NCBI GenBank assembly: GCA_946183335.1
Contig: CAMGZN010000059.1
Span: 1-5,463 of the forward strand
DNA: 5,463 nt
Origin: an uncultured Caryophanales bacterium
Lineage (GTDB): Bacteria; Bacillota_I; Bacilli_A; RFN20; CAG-826
Direction of reading: 5' to 3'
Shown here: positions 1 through 5,463 of the stretch, piece by piece
Layout: every line of letters begins with the position of its first letter
Numbering within the stretch: position 1 is the first letter of the stretch
The notes under the pieces: generated by a model
Told to the model about the DNA's origin: nothing
Database searches by the model: none
What the model saw: only the letters and a program-made list of their open reading frames with translations
Program-made: the position numbers and the translations under genes

Positions 1-1426
1 AAACAAGTGCTTCATATGAATAATAAATCTTTGGTGAGTTCATAAAAGAAAACTCATCAATGACATCACAAATTTTCAAGTTTAATTTATATGAAAAAGT
101 ATCCTTAATAAACGGTTGTTCATCATCGTTTGTATAAAGAGTAATAGACGTTTGATATGAGATTAAAATTTCTTGGTTTTTAGCTTCATTTTCATCAAGG
201 TTTATTTCCTTTAAAAACTCTTTATTTACAACTACGTTTGTCAAGGAATTGTCAATAAAATCACCAGCAATTCTTGGATAAACACTGTTAGTATTAATGA
301 ATTTATTATTCAATGGAATCATCTCAAAATTTTGAATTTGTTCATCATTAAAATAGCCGTTTGGATAAGGTGAAAAGAAGTAATTTGTATTCGGACAAAT
401 TTCAACGTAATCAATGTCTTGCAGATACTCATCAATCAGCCACGAATCAGGTCGAATATTTTTCTTAAATTCAAGAGGAGAATTAGCAAGCGAATAATAA
501 CTAGTTTCTGAGATTGTCGAATAACAAATTGAGAGATTCTTTTTTAATGCATTACTTTGTGATTTTTGCGATCCATTTATAAAACCAAAACCAACAAAAA
601 TTGAAATGAAGCCAACCGTTAAAGAAACAAATGAAAAAATAGACTTCAATACATTGTTTTTAAAAAGCTTTTTAGTTAATAAGCCCGTCCATGAACTACT
701 ATAACGAACATTACTTTCTTGCTTTTCTTCATTGTTTTCGAAATGACTGACCTCATTATCTGAAATAACCTTGCCATCTTTCATTTCAATGATTCGATCA
801 GAATATCGTTTGACAAGATTCAAATTATGCGAGACCATCAAAACTAGTTTGCTACGAGAAATCTTTTTCAGTTCATCCATAATCAGAAGAGAATTCTTCT
901 CGTCTAATGCACCGGTTGGTTCATCGCACAAAATAACTTTTGGATCGATAATCAAAGCTCGTAAAATGGCAACTCTTTGCTTTTCACCGCCTGATAATGT
1001 GCGAACATTTTGTTTTGATAATGATGATAAATGAAATTGATTGAGATATTCTTCTGCCCTTTTATATGCTTTTCTCTTTGAGATTCGTTTAATTAGTAGT
1101 GGCAAAGCAATATTCTCCACCACAGTTAAATCATCGATAAGGTTATAATGCTGATAAATCATCGAAATATCACGTAATCGATACTTTGATAGCTGTTTCT
1201 TATTAAACTTGCTAAGTCGTTTATTATTAAACAGAATCGTTCCATTGCTAACTTTTTCAATTCCACTTAAAAGATTTAGCAAAGTTGATTTGCCACATCC
1301 TGACTTTCCAACAATGCTAACCAATCCACGTGAAGGTAGATTCAATGAAACATTGTTTACAGCACAAAAAGAGGTCTTATTAACCTTGAATTTTTTTGTA
1401 ACGTTTGTGAGAGAAAATAAAAACAT
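1..1426 (-). CDS. ABC transporter, fused ATPase and FtsX/MacB-type permease (3' end beyond window)
   Basis: This reading frame is open from the ATG at 1426 to the window edge, giving 475 codons with no stop. Residues 1-220 form an ABC ATPase: Walker A GKSGCGKST (40-48), Q-loop Gln92, signature LSGGEKQ (144-150), Walker B VILCDEP with Asp168/Glu169, D-loop ALD (173-175) and H-loop His200. A charged linker (about 216-240) leads to a hydrophobic segment at about 260-283. Beyond it lies a mostly polar domain (about 285-475), probably outside the membrane. ATPase, one helix, then a large extracytoplasmic domain is the layout of MacB/FtsX-type transporters, which place three more helices at the C-terminus; those would lie outside the window. 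Such proteins act as mechanotransmission, export or peptide-resistance systems, and the substrate cannot be read here. The start is supported by GAGG at 1432-1435. The non-ATPase part is very AT-rich. The family is firm; the specific role is unknown. Confidence 0.9.
   Translation of the reverse strand, partial: MFLFSLTNVTKKFKVNKTSFCAVNNVSLNLPSRGLVSIVGKSGCGKSTLLNLLSGIEKVSNGTILFNNKRLSKFNKKQLSKYRLRDISMIYQHYNLIDDLTVVENIALPLLIKRISKRKAYKRAEEYLNQFHLSSLSKQNVRTLSGGEKQRVAILRALIIDPKVILCDEPTGALDEKNSLLIMDELKKISRSKLVLMVSHNLNLVKRYSDRIIEMKDGKVISDNEVSHFENNEEKQESNVRYSSSWTGLLTKKLFKNNVLKSIFSFVSLTVGFISIFVGFGFINGSQKSQSNALKKNLSICYSTISETSYYSLANSPLEFKKNIRPDSWLIDEYLQDIDYVEICPNTNYFFSPYPNGYFNDEQIQNFEMIPLNNKFINTNSVYPRIAGDFIDNSLTNVVVNKEFLKEINLDENEAKNQEILISYQTSITLYTNDDEQPFIKDTFSYKLNLKICDVIDEFSFMNSPKIYYSYEALV
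261..279. repeat. 19-bp exact direct repeat, copy 1 (in ABC gene)
   Basis: The bases TCACCAGCAATTCTTGGAT occur here and again at 4601-4619, with mismatching bases on both sides. On the coding strand this copy reads in a frame giving Pro-Arg-Ile-Ala-Gly, different from the frame used in the other copy, so shared protein ancestry does not explain it. The core has the partly symmetrical form CCAnnAATTnnTGG. Confidence 0.6.
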
Positions 1427-1458
1427 TTTTACCTCACTTATAAATGCGATAAAAATGT
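1423..1458 (-). promoter_or_regulatory. Inverted repeat over the ABC gene's start, with the ribosome binding site in its loop
   Basis: The sequence ACATTTTTA at 1423-1431 is matched by its exact reverse complement TAAAAATGT at 1450-1458, with an 18-base spacer. In the mRNA the 3' arm contains the ATG start (1426-1424), and the Shine-Dalgarno GAGG (1432-1435) sits in the loop next to that arm. If folded, the hairpin would mask the start codon. The stem has one G-C pair and is weak. T-runs make such repeats likelier by chance, so a regulatory role is only a possibility. I found no convincing -35/-10 pair in this gap. Confidence 0.3.
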
Positions 1459-1477
1459 CTTATTTTTTCAAATTTTT

Positions 1478-1678
1478 TTAATTTTTCTTAGAAACAATCT
1501 TTTTCAATCTATGATTGAAATTATCTCGAGTCAACATGAGCAAATTACCACATCCGAGGCACTTAATCTTGATATCGGCACCAATTCGAACGACTTCAAA
1601 GAGCTTCGAACGGGCACTACAAGGGTGCTCTTTTTTGAGTTCGACGATGTCTCCGACGTTGTAATTTAGATCTTTCAT
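1478..1678 (-). CDS. DUF951 family small protein
   Basis: This is a 66-residue protein of the DUF951 family (YyzM-like in Bacillus), small proteins widespread in Firmicutes whose biochemical role is not established as far as I know. The family pattern is visible: an N-terminal basic stretch with Val-Gly-Asp, the motif KKEHPC (15-20), a VVRIGADIKIKC core and the pair Cys40-Leu-Gly-Cys43. The C-terminal part is basic (RLKKIVSKK). Cys20, Cys40 and Cys43 could bind a metal, and the basic tail would suit nucleic acid binding; both are inference. Family members usually have HPCG and a Trp before the central strand, whereas this one has HPCS and Phe27. Its ATG shares one base with the fhs stop codon (TAATG), and GGAAG at 1686-1690 gives a ribosome site inside fhs, so it is probably translationally coupled to fhs. 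Confidence 0.88.
   Translation of the reverse strand: MKDLNYNVGDIVELKKEHPCSARSKLFEVVRIGADIKIKCLGCGNLLMLTRDNFNHRLKKIVSKKN
1502..1520 (-). repeat. Perfect 8-bp inverted repeat inside the DUF951 gene
   Basis: TTTCAATC at 1502-1509 and GATTGAAA at 1513-1520 are exact reverse complements separated by three bases, so the mRNA near the 3' end of the DUF951 gene can form a tight hairpin. It lies in the codons for residues around Asn53-Lys60. No run of U follows directly on the transcribed strand, so it does not look like an intrinsic terminator. It could slow RNA decay or be accidental. Confidence 0.35.
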
Positions 1679-3285
1679 TATTCGTCTTCCATTTTGACGG
1701 CTGCTGGAACTTTTGGAAGTCCTGGCATAGTCATAACCGCACCGGTTAAGGCAACAATGAAGTTTGCCCCAGCGGATAAGTTAACTTCACGAATGGTGAT
1801 CGTGCATCCAAGAGGTGCACCATAGATCTTTGGATTATCAGTAATTGATAATGGAGTCTTCGCCATACATACAGCGGTTTCTCCATAACCAAGTTTGGCG
1901 TACTTCTCGATTTGAGCAAGAGCCTTTTCGGTAAAGACAACTTCTTTTGCACGGTAGATTTCACGACACACAGTTTCTATCTTTTCTTTGATTGGAAGCT
2001 TGTAGTCATAGAGCTTGTGATAGTGGCTTGGCTTAGTCTCAAGCATTTCTTTCACTTTGTTGGCTAAATCAATGGAGCCATCTCCACCTTTAAGGAAGCC
2101 ATCAACAAAGCTAACGGTATAACCGTGTTCTTCACACCATTTGGTGAGAACATCAATTTCTTCTTGAGAGTCTTCGGCAAAGTGGTTAATCGCGACGACA
2201 ACTGGTAAACCATATTTTTGAATGTTTTCAAGATGGAGTTGTAAGTTTGCGATACCAGCTTTAAGAGCTTCAACATTTGGTTGTTTAAGTTCTTCAAATG
2301 GTACGCCACCATGCTCTTTAAGAGCACGGATGGTCGCGACCATGACAACACCGTCTGGTTTTTTACCAGCAGTTGGACAGCAAATGTCTAAGAATTTCTC
2401 TGCACCAAGGTCAGCACCAAAGCCAGCCTCAGTAACAACAACATCGCCAAGTTTTAATGCGAGTTTTAATGCAATGATTGAGTTACATCCATGCGCGATA
2501 TTCGCGAATGGTCCACCATGAACAAGTACTGGGTTGTTTTCAACAGTTTGAACAAGGTTTGGTTTTAAAGCTTCACGCATAAGTTTCATAATCGCGTTAG
2601 AAATGCGTAATTGCTTTAAATAAACTGGTTTGTCATCAAATGTATAAGCAACAATAATATTGTTGACACGACGTCTGAAGTCTTCTGGATCAGTGGCTAA
2701 ACAAAGAATAGCCATCATTTCAGAAGCAACAGTAATGACGAATTCGTCATGACGTGGAGTGCCTTTCTTTTCATCTTGCATAACGGTCACGCTACGAAGT
2801 GCGCGATCGTTCATATCAAGTGCACGCTTCCAAACAATCTTGGTTGGATCGATACCGAGTTCATTTCCTTGGAAAATATGGTTATCGATTACAGCTGAGA
2901 TTAAGTTAATCGAAGATGTTAAAGCGTGCATGTCGCCTGTGAAGTGAAGATTAATATCATCCTTTGGCTCAACAGAAGCGAGTCCACCACCAGTCGCACC
3001 GCCTTTTAGTCCAAAAACTGGACCTAAGGAAGGTTCACGAAGGGCAAGCATACAGTTCACACCAATTTTTCCAAAACCTTCAGTTAAGGCGATAGACATT
3101 GTTGTCTTACCTTCACCAGTCTTGGTTGGAGTGATGGCTGTAACAAGCACTAACTTACCATCTTTTTTATCTTTAAGTTCGTCAAAAATCTTTAAATCGA
3201 TTTTAGCTTTGTATCGACCATATTGGTCTAAATAATCTTCTTTAATTCCTGCTTTAAAAGCGATCTGATCAATTTTTTGCATCAT
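1678..3285 (-). CDS. fhs: Formate-tetrahydrofolate ligase (10-formyl-THF synthetase)
   Basis: This cytoplasmic enzyme joins formate to tetrahydrofolate using ATP, giving 10-formyl-THF for purine synthesis and initiator-tRNA formylation. The 535 residues cover the whole family, slightly shorter than the usual 555 or so. Visible landmarks are the P-loop TPTKTGEGKTT (52-62), LREPSLGP (82-89), GLKGGATGGG (92-101), DINLHFTGD (110-118), VHGGPFANIAHGCNS (255-269), TEAGFGADLGAEKF (285-298), VATIRALKEHGG (316-327) and the C-terminal MTMPGLPK (518-525). The glycine-rich motif differs from the commoner GGAAGGGY form: Thr98 replaces Ala and Leu102 replaces Tyr. Two ATGs are in tandem at the start. GAGG at 3295-3298 lies 9 bases before the first, which I prefer. 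A 37-base gap separates it from tcdA upstream, and DUF951 overlaps its stop codon. It has visibly higher GC than the ABC gene, as expected of a conserved, well-expressed gene. Confidence 0.97.
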   Translation of the reverse strand: MMQKIDQIAFKAGIKEDYLDQYGRYKAKIDLKIFDELKDKKDGKLVLVTAITPTKTGEGKTTMSIALTEGFGKIGVNCMLALREPSLGPVFGLKGGATGGGLASVEPKDDINLHFTGDMHALTSSINLISAVIDNHIFQGNELGIDPTKIVWKRALDMNDRALRSVTVMQDEKKGTPRHDEFVITVASEMMAILCLATDPEDFRRRVNNIIVAYTFDDKPVYLKQLRISNAIMKLMREALKPNLVQTVENNPVLVHGGPFANIAHGCNSIIALKLALKLGDVVVTEAGFGADLGAEKFLDICCPTAGKKPDGVVMVATIRALKEHGGVPFEELKQPNVEALKAGIANLQLHLENIQKYGLPVVVAINHFAEDSQEEIDVLTKWCEEHGYTVSFVDGFLKGGDGSIDLANKVKEMLETKPSHYHKLYDYKLPIKEKIETVCREIYRAKEVVFTEKALAQIEKYAKLGYGETAVCMAKTPLSITDNPKIYGAPLGCTITIREVNLSAGANFIVALTGAVMTMPGLPKVPAAVKMEDE

Positions 3286-3294
3286 ATCTCTATA

Positions 3295-3298
3295 CCTC
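3295..3298 (-). promoter_or_regulatory. Ribosome binding site of fhs
   Basis: GAGG on the minus strand lies 9 bases before the first ATG (3285-3283) and 12 before the second (3282-3280). The shorter spacing favours the first Met as the start. Confidence 0.6.
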
Positions 3299-3306
3299 GT
3301 ATGTTG

Positions 3307-3323
3307 ATAAGTATACTACTTAT
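3307..3323 (-). promoter_or_regulatory. Dyad and possible -10 box before fhs
   Basis: ATAAGTA (3307-3313) and TACTTAT (3317-3323) are perfect reverse complements around a three-base centre, between the tcdA stop and fhs. Read on the minus strand, the dyad contains TATACT (3315-3310), five of six matches to the -10 consensus TATAAT. The -35 region is poor: TTATTA at 18 bases is the best I see. It may be a weak internal promoter with an operator-like dyad. It is too AT-rich to act as a terminator. The tcdA-fhs gap is short, so co-transcription from upstream is equally possible. Confidence 0.25.
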
Positions 3324-3997
3324 TAAATACTTTTAATAACAAAATTTGAAATAATTAATCCAGCGGTTGAAGGAACCATCATCATTGAGCCAAGTTCTGG
3401 TCCATCAATGATGATATTTTCTTTTGAAAAAACTACTGGAATTTTCTTTAAATCTAATCCTCTTTGGCGGCATTCATAACGAATCTTTTTCGCGAGAGGA
3501 TCATTTTCGGTTTTATTAAGTGTTGTTAAAACAACTTGTTCTGGGTCAAGACGTTTTGCCATACCTAAAGAAGAAACAAATGGGATGTTTTTCTCTAAAC
3601 ACTCTTTCATAATACCGATTTTTCCGGGAACAGAATCAATCGCGTCAACGACGAAATCAACGTCTTTAATTAAGTCGCGAATATTTGTTTCATCAACATA
3701 GATTTCGTAGGTTTTGACATCAATTTCACCGCAGAATTCGGTTAATTTACGTTCAGCGACTTTTGTTTTAAGTTCTCCAACGTCCTTACTTGTATACATA
3801 ATTTGGCGATTGAGATTGGTTTCATCAACCTTGTCGTTATCAACTAAAATAAAGTGGCGAACACCGCTACGATAAAGAGCACTTAAAGCTGTACCGCCAA
3901 CACCGCCGAGTCCAATAATCATGACTCGAGCGTTTTGGATGCGTTCTAACTTTTCTTTTCCAAGGAGAGTTCTCGTGCGATCTAAGTAACTAGCCAT
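3323..3997 (-). CDS. tcdA: tRNA threonylcarbamoyladenosine dehydratase (ThiF/E1-like)
   Basis: TcdA (also CsdL/YgdL; YrvM in Bacillus) uses ATP to cyclise t6A at position 37 of ANN-decoding tRNAs to ct6A. The 224 residues show the E1-like adenylation fold: N-terminal RTRTLLGKEKLERI, nucleotide-binding GLGGVGG (29-35), LVDNDKVDETNLNRQ (51-65), VVDAIDSVPGK (116-126), SSLGMAKRLDP (142-152) and the family's DPLAKKIR (166-173). The last motif and the SVPGK stretch separate TcdA from ThiF and MoeB, and I see no CxxC zinc pair typical of those. It is shorter than E. coli TcdA (about 268 residues), ending soon after the PSTAGLIISNFVIK helix. The gene overlaps miaA by 8 bases and has a strong AAGGAG site at 4005-4010, 7 bases from its ATG, so it can be translated at a high rate independently. 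The usual Fe-S partner pair CsdA/CsdE is not in the window. Confidence 0.92.
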   Translation of the reverse strand: MASYLDRTRTLLGKEKLERIQNARVMIIGLGGVGGTALSALYRSGVRHFILVDNDKVDETNLNRQIMYTSKDVGELKTKVAERKLTEFCGEIDVKTYEIYVDETNIRDLIKDVDFVVDAIDSVPGKIGIMKECLEKNIPFVSSLGMAKRLDPEQVVLTTLNKTENDPLAKKIRYECRQRGLDLKKIPVVFSKENIIIDGPELGSMMMVPSTAGLIISNFVIKSI

Positions 3998-4862
3998 TTT
4001 GAATCTCCTTTAATAACTCTTCATCATTCTTATAGAAAGAAACATCAAATTGATGACGAATAAATGTCATCTGACGTTTCGCATAATTTCTCGTGTGTTG
4101 TTTAATGAGTTCTTTTGCATTAGAAAGATCTCCATTGTTTTTTAAACAATCAATAATCTCTTTATATCCAATTGCTTGGAAACAATGCAAGTTAGAATCG
4201 TACTTGGAAATCAAAGATTTGACCTCATCAACAAGACCTTTTTCAAACATTTCGTCTACGCGTTTATTGATTCTTTCATAAAGTTCATCACGATCTAAAT
4301 CACGAACAAAGAATCGAGCATCATATAGAGGCTTATGTTCTTGCTTCTTAATCAAAGCAGACTTAGTTTCACCGGTTGAATAGTAGATTTCGATTGCTCT
4401 TAAAACTCTTTTGCGATTGTTGGAATGAATGATTTTTGCTTGTTCTGGATCAATCTCTTCTAAGTGTTTATGCAAGTCTTCGTTGCTCATCCTCTCAAAT
4501 TTCGACATATCGATTTCTTTGTTTGGCAAAAACTCGTAATCATAAAGAGCGCTTCTGATATACAAACCAGAGCCTCCAACGATAACAATATTTTTATTTT
4601 TCACCAGCAATTCTTGGATTTTTGTTCGTAAATTGTCTTGATATTCAGCAATCGAATAATTATGTGTTGGTTCAATAATTGAGTAAAGATGATGAGGAAC
4701 ACTAGCGAGTTCTTTTTCGCTTGGCTTAGCTGTTCCAATGTTTAGTTCTTTGTACGCTTGGAAAGCATCTCCATTAATGATTTCCGCATTAAAAGTTTGT
4801 GCGACTTTAATCGCGCTTTTTGTTTTTCCGAGTGCAGTTGGTCCGGTGATAACAATTATCAT
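3990..4862 (-). CDS. miaA: tRNA dimethylallyltransferase
   Basis: MiaA transfers the dimethylallyl group from DMAPP to N6 of A37 in tRNAs that read codons starting with U, giving i6A, the substrate of MiaB. The 290 residues are close to full family length. Motifs in order are the P-loop GPTALGKT (7-14), GDAFQAYKELNIGTAKP (31-47, with catalytic-region Asp32), HHLYS (58-62) with the following YSIAEYQ, GGSGLYI (97-103), NRKRVLRAIE (150-159), RINKRVDEMFEKGLVDEV (198-215), QAIGYKE (230-236) and TRNYAKRQMTFIR (258-270). The last motif commonly reads TWF; here the Trp is Phe. The start is fixed by the P-loop at residue 7, by AAGGAA at 4871-4876 (8 bases upstream) and by the ATGA overlap with the ricA-like gene. 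It ends in TAG inside the start of tcdA. Confidence 0.97.
   Translation of the reverse strand: MIIVITGPTALGKTKSAIKVAQTFNAEIINGDAFQAYKELNIGTAKPSEKELASVPHHLYSIIEPTHNYSIAEYQDNLRTKIQELLVKNKNIVIVGGSGLYIRSALYDYEFLPNKEIDMSKFERMSNEDLHKHLEEIDPEQAKIIHSNNRKRVLRAIEIYYSTGETKSALIKKQEHKPLYDARFFVRDLDRDELYERINKRVDEMFEKGLVDEVKSLISKYDSNLHCFQAIGYKEIIDCLKNNGDLSNAKELIKQHTRNYAKRQMTFIRHQFDVSFYKNDEELLKEIQNG
4601..4619. repeat. 19-bp exact direct repeat, copy 2 (in miaA)
   Basis: This is the second copy of the 19-base sequence at 261-279, in the same orientation. Here it encodes Ile-Gln-Glu-Leu-Leu-Val within the MiaA helix before the GGSGLYI motif, one frame away from the reading used in the ABC gene. It may be coincidence or a short genome-wide motif. 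Confidence 0.6.
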
Positions 4863-5170
4863 TCTAGAATTTCCTTCACTTCGGTTAATAATGCATAAAC
4901 TTCCTCACGAACTTGGAAGTAATTTTCAACTAATGGATTGGATTTAAATTGAGCTAATTGCTCTTCGTACAATTTCTTTTCGTTTTGATAAATGGCGTCA
5001 TCGTCTTTATGAACGCACATTAAGTTTTGGTGTTGATGAATTTCCTTATCTAATCGAATGAGTTCTTCATCAGATTGAACAATTTTTTTTAAGCGAAAAT
5101 ATTCCTTCACGATTGGCTCATCGTAAAGGAGTTTTTGACACTTATCTAATTGACGTTCAAACCCACTCAT
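4859..5170 (-). CDS. ricA: RicA (YmcA)/YlbF family protein, short form
   Basis: This 103-residue, strongly helical, charged protein belongs to the YlbF/YmcA family. In Bacillus subtilis, RicA (YmcA), RicF (YlbF) and RicT (YaaT) form a complex carrying [4Fe-4S] clusters that works with RNase Y in mRNA maturation and in development. The family pattern is an N-terminal helix ending in DEPIVKEYFRLKKIV (17-31), a middle helix with EEL..LDKEIHQHQ, and a C-terminal part around NPLVENYFQVREEVYALL. Position supports RicA rather than YlbF, because B. subtilis also has ymcA directly after miaB. It is about 40 residues shorter than B. subtilis YmcA and lacks the Cys-bearing tail; only Cys11 and Cys52 are present. 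It overlaps miaB and miaA by four bases each (ATGA), and GGAG (5181-5184) precedes its ATG by 10 bases. The family is firm; the RicA assignment and a conserved role are less so. Confidence 0.75.
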   Translation of the reverse strand: MSGFERQLDKCQKLLYDEPIVKEYFRLKKIVQSDEELIRLDKEIHQHQNLMCVHKDDDAIYQNEKKLYEEQLAQFKSNPLVENYFQVREEVYALLTEVKEILE

Positions 5171-5463
5171 TTAACGAGTTCTCCAATCATTGAATAAGTG
5201 TGTGATTCAATAATCTTAACTGGAACAATTTTACCAACTAAGGATTGGTCACCTTTAAAGTGAATAAGTTTATTCTTCTCAGTATATCCAGAGAGCATTT
5301 CTGGGTTCTTTTCTGAAACACCTTCAACAAGGACATCATAGGTCTTGCCAACCATTTCAAAAGCCTTCTTCGAAATACTTTCTTCTAAAGCTTTTACGAG
5401 TTCTCTAAATCTTAAAGATTTATCCTTGCTAGAAACATTGTCTTTAATCTTCGCTGCCGGCGT
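5167..5463 (-). CDS. miaB: tRNA-2-methylthio-N6-dimethylallyladenosine synthase, C-terminal part
   Basis: MiaB is a radical-SAM enzyme with two [4Fe-4S] clusters that methylthiolates i6A37 to ms2i6A37. Only the last 98 codons are here; the window edge cuts the gene just before TPAAK, the end of the conserved GTPA stretch that closes the radical-SAM domain in methylthiotransferases. Next comes a charged linker helix (KDNVSSKDKSLRFRELVKALEESISKK spans fragment residues 7-33). A TRAM RNA-binding domain follows, from about residue 39 (GKTYDVLVEGVSEK) to the end (MIGELVK). The Fe-S cysteines and the CxxxCxxC motif would lie outside the window. The related enzymes MtaB and RimO share this architecture, but the following ricA-like gene and nearby miaA favour MiaB. 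The gene ends in TGA, overlapping the next ATG by the usual ATGA. Confidence 0.88.
   Translation of the reverse strand, partial: TPAAKIKDNVSSKDKSLRFRELVKALEESISKKAFEMVGKTYDVLVEGVSEKNPEMLSGYTEKNKLIHFKGDQSLVGKIVPVKIIESHTYSMIGELVK

Noticed and set aside
1427..1477. Promoter for the ABC gene
   Set aside because: TTGAAA and TATAAG-like hexamers occur, but the spacing (about 22-23 bases) is wrong and the region is simply A/T-rich.
771..1481. Plus-strand reading frames at 771-1034 and 1209-1481
   Set aside because: They lie opposite the conserved ABC ATPase domain and resemble no known protein; they are shadows of the minus-strand gene.
1427..1520. Intrinsic terminator between DUF951 and the ABC gene
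   Set aside because: The hairpin at 1502-1520 is not followed by a U-run in the transcribed direction; the nearby A/T tracts give A-runs on the RNA and there is no GC-rich stem.
1746..2947. Reading frames inside fhs on both strands
   Set aside because: They run in other frames of a fully conserved fhs and show no independent start signal or family pattern.
3323..3997. ThiF or MoeB assignment for the E1-like protein
   Set aside because: No CxxC zinc pairs are visible, and the SVPGK and DPLA motifs match TcdA; the tRNA modification neighbours agree.
4093..4947. Plus-strand frames at 4093-4281 and 4738-4947
   Set aside because: They lie opposite miaA and the ricA-like gene, with low-complexity translations and no ribosome site that I can support.
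4859..5169. Possible use of TGA as Trp (mycoplasma code), since miaB and the ricA-like gene end in TGA
   Set aside because: All visible Trp codons are TGG, no internal TGA is needed in any gene, and both TGA stops sit in classic ATGA overlaps at the expected protein ends.

Overview
This window comes from a low-GC bacterium related to the Firmicutes (Bacilli, Erysipelotrichia or RF39-like lineages, or a mollicute relative). That placement rests on AT-rich DNA, strong AGGAG/GAGG ribosome binding sites, a DUF951 protein and a miaB-ricA gene pair like that of Bacillus subtilis. I cannot name a genus. The code looks standard: all four Trp codons seen are TGG, and TGA ends at least two genes.

Every gene lies on the minus strand, so the reading order is from high to low coordinates. 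First come the 3' part of miaB (cut by the window edge), a short RicA/YlbF-family gene, miaA and tcdA. These four are packed end over start, with 4-, 4- and 8-base overlaps, and look like one transcription unit. MiaA and MiaB make the ms2i6A modification at tRNA position 37. TcdA cyclises t6A to ct6A at the same position of a different set of tRNAs. The block is therefore a small anticodon-loop A37 modification operon with an Fe-S/RNA-processing accessory gene between miaB and miaA.

After a 37-base gap with a small dyad and a possible -10 box comes fhs (formate-tetrahydrofolate ligase, one-carbon metabolism). Its stop codon overlaps by one base the start of a 66-residue DUF951 gene. After a further 51-base A/T-rich gap comes a large ABC transporter gene. 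It has an N-terminal ATPase, one visible membrane segment and the start of a large extracytoplasmic domain, and it runs off the low-coordinate edge. Outside its ATPase part this gene is clearly more AT-rich than fhs.

The window is almost fully coding. I see no RNA genes, mobile elements, CRISPR arrays or convincing terminators, and no stretch over 300 bases lacks a gene. Nothing here amounts to a clearly new system. The points most worth a second look are the clustering of A37 enzymes, the truncated RicA-like protein, an inverted repeat over the ABC gene's start codon, and an exact 19-base repeat shared by two unrelated genes in different reading frames.
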